Shown here: piece by piece, positions 6,386 to 11,060 of the stretch
Numbering within the stretch: position 1 is the stretch's first letter
Layout of the letters: every line of letters begins with the position of its first letter
Assembly: GCF_900104395.1 (NCBI RefSeq)
Contig: NZ_FMXX01000056.1
Length of the DNA: 11,060 nt
Strand: one strand, 5' to 3'
Source of the DNA: Fusobacterium_C necrophorum
GTDB taxonomy: Bacteria; Fusobacteriota; Fusobacteriia; Fusobacteriales; Fusobacteriaceae
Notes under the pieces: model-generated
What the model was told of the DNA's origin: nothing
Database searches by the model: none
Seen by the model: only the letters and a program-made list of their open reading frames with translations
Program-made: the position numbers and the translations under genes

Positions 6386-6697
6386 ATGGACTTACAGGAA
6401 TTTTTAGAAATAGGAAGTCTTTTGGAGCTTTATAAAAATCTATTGAGCGAGAAGCAAAAAGAATATTTAATAGAACATTTTGAAAAAGATTACTCCTTGA
6501 GTGAGATTGCAAATACTCATAATGTGAGCCGACAAGCAGTTTCTGATAATATCAAGCGAGGAATCAAGCTGCTCAATGAGTACGAGAAAAAATTGAAAAT
6601 GTTCGAGCAAAAAAGAAAATTACGAGAAAGATTAGAGAGTTTGGAAAAAGATTTTCGTCTGGAAGTATTAGAAAATATTATGGATGAACTGTTGTAA
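6386..6697 (+). CDS. ylxM: YlxM/p13-family helix-turn-helix protein (UPF0122)
   Basis: This is a 103-residue protein of the YlxM family, found next to ffh in many Gram-positive bacteria and in fusobacteria. In streptococci YlxM binds SRP components and modulates assembly. The central part (about 38-57, YSLSEIANTHNVSRQAVSDNIKR, sigma-region-4-like helix-turn-helix) is well kept. The C-terminal third is a charged helix, probably coiled coil. Start choice: ATG 6386 has GGTGA at 6376-6380 with a 5-base spacing. GTG 6377 and TTG 6374 are in frame but sit at or before the predicted transcription start, and GTG 6371 lies upstream of it. It ends 10 bases before ffh, so the two are surely cotranscribed. 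Confidence 0.88.
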   Translation: MDLQEFLEIGSLLELYKNLLSEKQKEYLIEHFEKDYSLSEIANTHNVSRQAVSDNIKRGIKLLNEYEKKLKMFEQKRKLRERLESLEKDFRLEVLENIMDELL

Positions 6698-6707
6698 TGA
6701 GGTGACT

Positions 6708-8057
6708 ATGTTAGATAATTTAGGATCTAGGTTTCAAGAAATTTTCAAGAAAGTTAGAGGGCATGGAAAATTAAGTGAAAGTAATATCAAAGACGCTTTA
6801 AAAGAAGTAAAAATGTCACTTTTAGAAGCAGATGTGAACTATAAAGTAGTCAAAGATTTTATAGAGTCTATTCGAGAGAAAGCGATTGGAACGGAAGTAT
6901 TAAAAGGAATCAACCCGGGACAGCAATTCATTAAGTTGGTAAATGATGAATTGGTAGAATTGCTTGGAGGAACCAATGCGAGGCTTACAAAAGCTTCTAA
7001 AAATCCGACTGTTTTAATGCTTTCCGGATTACAAGGAGCAGGGAAAACAACTTTTGCAGGGAAATTGGCGAAGTTTTTAAAAAAACAAAACGAAAGGGTA
7101 CTCTTGGTAGCTGCCGATGTGTATCGTCCTGCAGCCATTAAGCAGTTACAAGTTTTGGGAGAGCAGGTAGAGGTTTCAGTCTATGCGGAAGAAGGACATC
7201 AAGACGTACTTGGAATTTGTGAGAGAGCTTTGGAAAAAGCAAAAGAAGAACATGATACTTACATGATTATTGATACAGCGGGAAGATTGCATATTGATGA
7301 AACTCTGATGGAAGAATTGAAGAATATAAAACGATTGACAAGACCTCAAGAAATTTTATTGGTTGTAGATTCTATGATAGGGCAAGATGCAGTCAATTTA
7401 GCAAAGTCTTTCAATGAAAATTTGAGTATTGATGGGGTTGTTTTGACAAAATTGGATGGAGATACTCGTGGAGGGGCAGCTCTATCCATAAAATCGGTGG
7501 TAGGAAAACCGATTAAATTCATTGGAGTGGGAGAAAAGTTGGACGATATTGAACTATTTCATCCCGATCGTTTGGTTTCCAGAATTTTAGGAATGGGAGA
7601 TGTCGTTTCTTTAGTCGAAAAAGCACAAAGTGCAATTGAGGAAGAAGAGGCAAAATCTTTGGAGGAAAAAATTCGTACTCAAAAATTTGATTTGAACGAT
7701 TTTTTAAAACAATTACAAAATATTAAAAAATTAGGCTCTTTGGGAAGTATTTTAAAGTTAATTCCGGGAATGGGACAGATTGGAGACTTAGCTCCTGCAG
7801 AAAAAGAAATGAAAAAAGTGGAAGCCATTATTCAATCTATGACAAAACAGGAGAGAAAGAAACCGGAAATATTGAAGGCAAGTCGAAAACAAAGAATTGC
7901 AAAGGGAAGTGGAACCGATGTGGCGGATATCAATCGTCTGTTGAAACAATTTGATCAAATGAAGACGATGATGAAAATGTTTGCGGGGGGTAAAATGCCG
8001 AACTTTCCAAACTTAAACGGAATGATGTCAGGAAAAGGTGGAAGATTTCCATTTTAA
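6708..8057 (+). CDS. ffh: Signal recognition particle protein Ffh (SRP54)
   Basis: This is a 449-residue SRP GTPase that binds 4.5S RNA and signal sequences and delivers nascent membrane proteins to FtsY. The start at 6708 follows GAGGTGA (6699-6705); an in-frame ATG at 6684 lies inside ylxM and has no such site. N domain about 1-95. The G domain has the P-loop GLQGAGKTT (107-115), DVYRPAA (137-143), DTAGR (189-193) and TKLDGDTRGG (247-256). The M domain (about 325-449) contains the RNA-binding SRKQRIAKGSG and methionine-rich segments, ending FPNLNGMMSGKGGRFPF. Length and motifs are complete. It sits between ylxM and rpsP, with 39 bases to the latter. The 4.5S RNA gene is not in this window. 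Confidence 0.97.
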   Translation: MLDNLGSRFQEIFKKVRGHGKLSESNIKDALKEVKMSLLEADVNYKVVKDFIESIREKAIGTEVLKGINPGQQFIKLVNDELVELLGGTNARLTKASKNPTVLMLSGLQGAGKTTFAGKLAKFLKKQNERVLLVAADVYRPAAIKQLQVLGEQVEVSVYAEEGHQDVLGICERALEKAKEEHDTYMIIDTAGRLHIDETLMEELKNIKRLTRPQEILLVVDSMIGQDAVNLAKSFNENLSIDGVVLTKLDGDTRGGAALSIKSVVGKPIKFIGVGEKLDDIELFHPDRLVSRILGMGDVVSLVEKAQSAIEEEEAKSLEEKIRTQKFDLNDFLKQLQNIKKLGSLGSILKLIPGMGQIGDLAPAEKEMKKVEAIIQSMTKQERKKPEILKASRKQRIAKGSGTDVADINRLLKQFDQMKTMMKMFAGGKMPNFPNLNGMMSGKGGRFPF

Positions 8058-8096
8058 AAGAAGATATAAAAATCAAGATAAAAAGGAGAAAGAAAT

Positions 8097-8360
8097 ATGT
8101 TAAAGTTAAGATTAACTCGATTAGGGGACAAAAAAAGACCTTCTTACAGATTGGTGGTCATGGAAAATTTATCCAAGAGAGATGGAAAAGCAATTGCTTA
8201 TTTAGGAAACTATTTTCCATTGGAAGATTCTAAAGTAGTGTTAAAAGAAGAAGAAATTTTAAAATTCTTATCTAATGGGGCCCAACCTACAAGAACTGTA
8301 AAATCTATTCTGGTAAAAGCCGGAATTTGGTCAAAATTTGAAGAAACAAAAAAGAAATAA
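8097..8360 (+). CDS. rpsP: 30S ribosomal protein S16
   Basis: The product has 87 residues, the usual length for bacterial S16, with the family opening MLKLRLTRLGDKKRPSYRLV (1-20), then YLGNYFP and GAQPTRTVKSIL in the expected places. A strong ribosome site, AAGGAGAA, lies at 8083-8090. S16 binds 16S rRNA and is needed for 30S assembly. It is the last gene of the ylxM-ffh-rpsP operon and is closed by a terminator 25 bases later. The rimM and trmD genes that follow rpsP in many bacteria are absent here. Confidence 0.97.
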   Translation: MLKLRLTRLGDKKRPSYRLVVMENLSKRDGKAIAYLGNYFPLEDSKVVLKEEEILKFLSNGAQPTRTVKSILVKAGIWSKFEETKKK

Positions 8361-8384
8361 GAAGAGAAATACAAAATAAAAATG

Positions 8385-8416
8385 CAGCCATAGAAATGAA
8401 TTCTGTGGCTGTTTTT
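8385..8416 (+). terminator. Rho-independent terminator of the ylxM-ffh-rpsP operon
   Basis: CAGCCATAG (8385-8393) pairs with CTGTGGCTG (8403-8411), with one G-U pair and a 9-base loop, followed by TTTTT. It ends just 16 bases before the ctlX start, so ctlX needs read-through or a promoter that I could not locate. Confidence 0.8.
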
Positions 8417-8431
8417 CATAAGGGGGAAGAA

Positions 8432-9346
8432 ATGAAATCTTATATTACAGGAAAAGTCTTGATGATAAGGCCGGTGCACTTTGCTTATAACGAAGAAACG
8501 GCTGTCAATAACTACTATCAAAAGAAAGACTTGAAATCTCCAAAAGAGATTCAAGAAGAAGCTTTGAAAGAATTTGATACTATGGTGGAAGTATTACGAA
8601 AAAATAAAGTGGAGGTAAAAGTTTTGGAAGATCGTTTACAACCATATACTCCGGATAGTATTTTTCCAAATAATTGGTTTTCCAGTCATGAGAACGGGAC
8701 TGTCGTTTTGTACCCCATGTTTGCAGAAAATCGTAGATTAGAGCGAAGAGAAGAGATTTATGAGCTTTTAGATGAAAATCAAGTGAATATTTTAGATTAC
8801 AGCAAATTGGAAGAAGAAGGAATTTATTTGGAAGGAACCGGTTCTCTGGTACTGGACAGAAAAAACAGAAAAGTTTATTGTTCTTTATCACAAAGAGCGG
8901 ACAAAAGACTTTTGGATATTTTTTGTCAGGATTTGGCATATGAAAAGATAGCTTTTCATTCCTATCAAACAGTTCAGGGGAAACGAAAAGAAATTTATCA
9001 TACCAATGTTATGATGAGTGTAGGAGAAAAATTTGCTCTTTTATGTGCGGAGGCGATTGACAAGAGAGAAGAAAGAGAAAGGGTGATTGCCAGCTTGGAA
9101 GAAGACGGCAAGGAAATTATTTTCATTACAGAGGAACAGGTGGAGCATTTTTTAGGAAATGCTTTAGAAATAAGAAATGCAGAGGGAGTTCATCTGTGTG
9201 TCATGTCCCTAAGTGCTTATCAAATTTTGACAGAAGAACAAAAACAAATTTTGGAAAAATATGTTGTTATTGTGCCTGTTCGGGTGTCTACCATTGAAAA
9301 ATATGGAGGAGGCTCTGCGAGGTGTATGTTGGCGGAGTTGTACTAA
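8432..9346 (+). CDS. ctlX: Amidinotransferase-family protein CtlX (citrulline utilisation / arginine deiminase-like fold)
   Basis: The product has 304 residues and belongs to the guanidino-group-modifying superfamily; the subgroup is annotated as citrulline utilisation hydrolase CtlX, or amidinotransferase FN0238-type. The start at 8432 follows AAGGGGGAAGAA. An in-frame ATG at 8396 falls in the loop of the rpsP terminator and is rejected. Family marks: VLMIRPVHFAYNEETA at the N-terminus, DSIFPNNWFSS (75-85), GTGSLVLDR (135-143), the active-site His190 in YHTNVMM, and the nucleophilic Cys298 in GGGSARCMLAE near the C-terminus. It probably hydrolyses a guanidino or ureido compound such as citrulline or a related amidino substrate; the exact substrate is inference. 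It is cytoplasmic and transcribed alone, with its own terminator. Confidence 0.9.
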   Translation: MKSYITGKVLMIRPVHFAYNEETAVNNYYQKKDLKSPKEIQEEALKEFDTMVEVLRKNKVEVKVLEDRLQPYTPDSIFPNNWFSSHENGTVVLYPMFAENRRLERREEIYELLDENQVNILDYSKLEEEGIYLEGTGSLVLDRKNRKVYCSLSQRADKRLLDIFCQDLAYEKIAFHSYQTVQGKRKEIYHTNVMMSVGEKFALLCAEAIDKREERERVIASLEEDGKEIIFITEEQVEHFLGNALEIRNAEGVHLCVMSLSAYQILTEEQKQILEKYVVIVPVRVSTIEKYGGGSARCMLAELY

Positions 9347-9351
9347 AAATG

Positions 9352-9383
9352 AAAAAACTGTCTTGGAGAAAAGGCAGTTTTTT
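9352..9383. terminator. Terminator after ctlX, possibly bidirectional
   Basis: AAAAAACTGTC (9352-9362) pairs with GGCAGTTTTTT (9373-9383) around a 10-base loop, six bases after the ctlX stop. The A and T runs on the two flanks allow it to act from either strand, which suits the convergent gene arrangement. Confidence 0.8.
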
Positions 9384-9394
9384 GGTTATCAGAA

Positions 9395-9437
9395 AGAAAG
9401 CTTCTTTCAAGAAGTTTGAGCTTGAAAGAAGCTTTCT
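9395..9437 (-). terminator. Long hairpin after the nitroreductase gene
   Basis: A perfect 17-bp stem (AGAAAGCTTCTTTCAAG, 9395-9411, with 9421-9437) closes a 9-base loop. It lies 20 bases beyond the nitroreductase stop on the minus strand and is followed there by TTCTGATAACC, a poor T-tract. The second hairpin at 9352-9383 would back it up. Confidence 0.6.
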
Positions 9438-9457
9438 GTAAATTATCTGACTAAGTT

Positions 9458-10030
9458 TTATTTTACAAATTGAACTCTTGTTTGAATCTCTTCTTTCTCT
9501 TTTGGAGCTGGTTCTTCCAAAATTCCTCCAAAAGGCATTTGAGCTACAAGAACATAAGAAGCCGGTAAATGTAATAACTTTTTGACTACTTCATCAATGA
9601 CAGGATTGTAATGTTGCAAAGAAGCTCCTATTCCTAATTCTCGAAGTCCACTCCAGATAGTCAATTGCAGCATAGCAGAAGATTGAGAAGCCCAAAGGGG
9701 AAAATTGTCTGCATATAGAGGAAATTTTTCTTGCAATCCTTTTACCACTTCCTGTTCGTAGAAATAAAGGACAGTTCCATATCCTTTCTGAAAGCTGTCA
9801 ATTTTTTCTTTTGCCACCTTTCCTTCAAAAGCATTGTAGATACTGTTCCATAATGTATCCTGCATTTTTCCTGTGACTGTGACAACTCTGGAGCTTTTCA
9901 TATTGAAAGCATCCGGAACTAATTCTGTGGCTTGTTCTATCAGAGCGAAAATCTCTGTTTCTGTTACAGGAATTTTTTTTTCGATATTATAATAAGAACG
10001 TCTACTTTGTAATGATTCAATAATTTTCAT
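9458..10030 (-). CDS. Nitroreductase family protein, Frm2-like
   Basis: This is a 190-residue FMN-dependent oxidoreductase of the nitroreductase fold, cytoplasmic and usually a homodimer. RRS at residues 10-12 and FNMKSSRVV around 42-50 are FMN-phosphate and ring contacts of the family. The middle holds FPLWASQSSAMLQL then GLRELGIGASLQHYNP, and near the C-terminus MPFGG, together typical of the Frm2/Hbn1-like branch rather than of NfsA/NfsB. Electron donor and natural substrate are not evident. A very strong ribosome site (AGGAGGAGG, about 10036-10044) supports the start. A 29-bp palindrome lies in its leader. It is next to, but separated by a terminator from, a flavodoxin-like gene on the same strand, which may point to a shared redox role. 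Confidence 0.9.
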   Translation of the reverse strand: MKIIESLQSRRSYYNIEKKIPVTETEIFALIEQATELVPDAFNMKSSRVVTVTGKMQDTLWNSIYNAFEGKVAKEKIDSFQKGYGTVLYFYEQEVVKGLQEKFPLYADNFPLWASQSSAMLQLTIWSGLRELGIGASLQHYNPVIDEVVKKLLHLPASYVLVAQMPFGGILEEPAPKEKEEIQTRVQFVK

Positions 10031-10047
10031 AAAATCCTCCTCCTATG

Positions 10048-10076
10048 ATGAAAACATAGTAAATCTAAGTTTTCAT
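10048..10076 (-). promoter_or_regulatory. Palindromic leader element of the nitroreductase gene
   Basis: Two 12-base arms, ATGAAAACATAG (10048-10059) and CTAAGTTTTCAT (10065-10076), pair at 11 of 12 positions around a 5-base centre, just upstream of the ribosome site. The size and symmetry suit a dimeric repressor operator such as a MarR-type site. It could also be an RNA hairpin. A TATAAA at about 10102-10107 on the minus strand may be the -10, with no good -35. Confidence 0.45.
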
Positions 10077-10141
10077 TTTATGTTTTTATTTCCTATAATT
10101 TTATACTATCACTAAGAGGCTGGAAAAGCAAATCTTTTGAG

Positions 10142-10174
10142 AAAAAAATAGGACCTTTGGAGAAATAGGTCCTA
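10142..10174 (-). terminator. Terminator of the flavodoxin-like gene
   Basis: On the minus strand TAGGACC and GGTCCTA (10149-10155 with 10168-10174) form a perfect 7-bp stem around a 12-base loop, followed by a run of seven T. It lies 11 bases after the stop codon. Confidence 0.85.
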
Positions 10175-10185
10175 AATGAGTTCAT

Positions 10186-10689
10186 TTAATATAAATTTCT
10201 AACGAATTCTTGAATTTTTCGTTTGTCTTCTTCATTTGGATGTAAGGCAGCCACTTTAATTCTTTCCAATCTTTCTTCCGTTTTTCTAAAAATCAAATTG
10301 AGAGGAAACTTATCCATAGAAGCTAATAAAGAATCTGACATTTTTCCTTGTACCATACAAGTCCCCAAGTAATGATTTTCCTCTTCTGCTATTTTTCGAG
10401 AACGTTCCGTGACTTTTTTGGCATGATCGGAATCGGGATAAGCCCCTAAAGTTCCAATAAAAATAATTTCTTTTCCCTTTACTTTTTTTAAAAATTTTCG
10501 AGATTTGGAATCCAAACTTCCTTTATCAACCCAAAAACCATGTACAATTTTGGTATAAGGGGAAAGATCAATGTTCATTGCTTCGTCCACAGAAAGCAAT
10601 TTCTTTTCTTCAGAAATTGCTTCAAATGCCCAAGTAGTAGCTTTTTTTGTGTTTCCTGTTAAGCTTGAATATACAACAAGAGTTTTCAT
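10186..10689 (-). CDS. Flavodoxin-like FMN protein (BilS-like)
   Basis: The product has 167 residues, flavodoxin fold. The FMN phosphate loop SSLTGNTKK (8-16) follows strand KTLVVY directly. GFWVDKGSLD (about 51-60) and LGAYPDSDHAKK (about 81-92) are the loops that cover the flavin ring and are characteristic of the small flavodoxin family that includes BilS, the partner of bilirubin reductase BilR. No bilR lies in this window, so the BilS role is only a resemblance. A general electron-carrier role is the safer reading. The start at 10689 follows AAAGGAGC (10694-10701). The gene ends with its own terminator. Its upstream region is taken up at once by the right end of an IS200/IS605-type element (10716), so its expression may depend on the element or on a minimal promoter of about 26 bases. 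Confidence 0.85.
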   Translation of the reverse strand: MKTLVVYSSLTGNTKKATTWAFEAISEEKKLLSVDEAMNIDLSPYTKIVHGFWVDKGSLDSKSRKFLKKVKGKEIIFIGTLGAYPDSDHAKKVTERSRKIAEEENHYLGTCMVQGKMSDSLLASMDKFPLNLIFRKTEERLERIKVAALHPNEEDKRKIQEFVRNLY

Positions 10690-10715
10690 AATGGCTCCTT
10701 TCTATCTTTTATATC

Positions 10716-10881
10716 TGAACCTCTCACAACTGAAGTCGCGAGGTTCTTAAGTACTATTTAGTTTCTTTTGAATCTCTAACATTCAAACACTAGCTAATTT
10801 CCTTAAGACTTTCATGGACAAGCTCTCCGTTAAGAACATTAGCGTCCTATTGGCTCGGTTCAAAACCATTTATTTTTTATT
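10716..10881 (-). ncRNA. Omega-RNA-like tail of the right-edge element
   Basis: This tail follows the tnpB-like stop on the same strand. The last hairpin, CTCGCGAC-TTCA-GTTGTGAG on the minus strand (10723-10742), is 8 bp with two G-U pairs and is followed by AGGTTCA. By analogy with TnpB systems this stretch would be the RNA scaffold, and the bases just beyond 10716 (10715 down to about 10696) the guide. Not shown to be transcribed. Confidence 0.45.
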
Positions 10882-11060
10882 TTAAAATCCCATACATTTT
10901 AATCTTTTTATATCACTTTTTTTTATTCTTTCCATTTCCTCATTATGTAATCTTACAAAATTTTTAAATTCCTTTTTAACTTTCTCTATATCTACTTCTT
11001 CCAAATTTTCTTTTACATTTTTTATTAAAAATGCTGAATACAAATCTCTTTGTATTTTAT
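10882..11060 (-). CDS. TnpB-like transposase, C-terminal end (partial, continues past the window)
   Basis: Fifty-eight C-terminal codons are open from the right edge to the TAA at 10882-10884. KIQRDLYSAFLIKN resembles the end of the RuvC domain in TnpB-related proteins, where the Asp in QRD aligns with the last catalytic Asp (compare HDRDINASKNI in the relic at 4610-5063). The tail, FKNFVRLHNEEMERI...LKCMGF, is typical of the longer TnpB-like proteins of Firmicutes and fusobacteria. No start codon is in the window. Whether the whole gene is intact or nuclease-active cannot be judged here. Confidence 0.7.
   Translation of the reverse strand, partial: KIQRDLYSAFLIKNVKENLEEVDIEKVKKEFKNFVRLHNEEMERIKKSDIKRLKCMGF

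Larger units (their letters stand above)
10716..11060 (-). mobile_element. IS200/IS605-type element, right end and 3' part of tnpB-like gene (runs off the window)
   Basis: On the minus strand a tnpB-like gene ends at 10882. A non-coding tail of about 165 bases then ends in a hairpin (10723-10742) and TGAACCT read as AGGTTCA at the border, 10716. Hairpin plus GAGAGGTTCA is the same layout as at 5146-5191. The left end lies outside the window. Confidence 0.65.

Noticed and set aside
6839..7138. Minus-strand open frame of 99 codons inside ffh
   Set aside because: Antisense shadow of the conserved Ffh NG domain.
8210..8939. Minus-strand open frames at 8210-8554 and 8580-8939
   Set aside because: They overlap rpsP, the operon terminator and ctlX on the other strand, and have no recognisable features.
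1..11060. CRISPR array, tRNA, rRNA or riboswitch
   Set aside because: I saw no regularly spaced direct repeats, no cloverleaf, no rRNA core motifs and no known riboswitch core in the intergenic stretches.

Overview
The window looks like a chromosomal segment of a Fusobacterium, most plausibly of the F. necrophorum / F. gonidiaformans type. This rests on low G+C, a FomA-type outer membrane porin with the typical fusobacterial signal peptide, a citrulline-utilisation amidinotransferase of the kind founded on a fusobacterial protein, and fusobacterial IS30 and IS200/IS605 relics. The genus call is an inference from protein resemblance, not a database match.

Left part (1-5200), a graveyard of mobile elements around two outer membrane protein genes. 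A deleted IS30 copy (5-642, minus) is followed by a collapsed AAA-ATPase/PD-(D/E)XK gene (762-1241, minus). Next come an intact fomA-like porin (1319-2473, minus) with its own terminator and candidate promoter, an orphan perfect palindrome (2587-2616), and a second, frameshifted IS30 copy (2691-3692, plus). An intact predicted beta-barrel gene (3789-4607, plus) runs directly into a tnpB relic (4610-5063). The tnpB relic still carries its omega-RNA-like 3' end and right-end hairpin, ending at 5191.

Middle part (5200-9350), ordinary chromosome. An extended-SDR nucleotide-sugar-type epimerase has its own good promoter. It is followed by the ylxM-ffh-rpsP operon, which makes SRP components and ribosomal protein S16 from a near-consensus promoter placed so close to the start codon that the message is almost leaderless. 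After the rpsP terminator comes ctlX, an amidinotransferase/dihydrolase-fold gene, with its own terminator.

Right part (9350-11060), minus strand. A nitroreductase of the Frm2-like group has a 29-bp palindrome in its leader. A small flavodoxin-like protein resembling BilS follows. Abutting the flavodoxin start is the right end of a second IS200/IS605-type element, whose TnpB-like gene enters from the right edge. Its omega-RNA-like tail points straight into the flavodoxin leader, so the predicted guide segment would be the flavodoxin Shine-Dalgarno region.

I found no rRNA, tRNA, CRISPR array or complete new defence system. The most interesting points are the TnpB/omega-RNA to flavodoxin junction, the porin-like gene to tnpB junction, the nearly leaderless SRP operon promoter and the nitroreductase leader palindrome.
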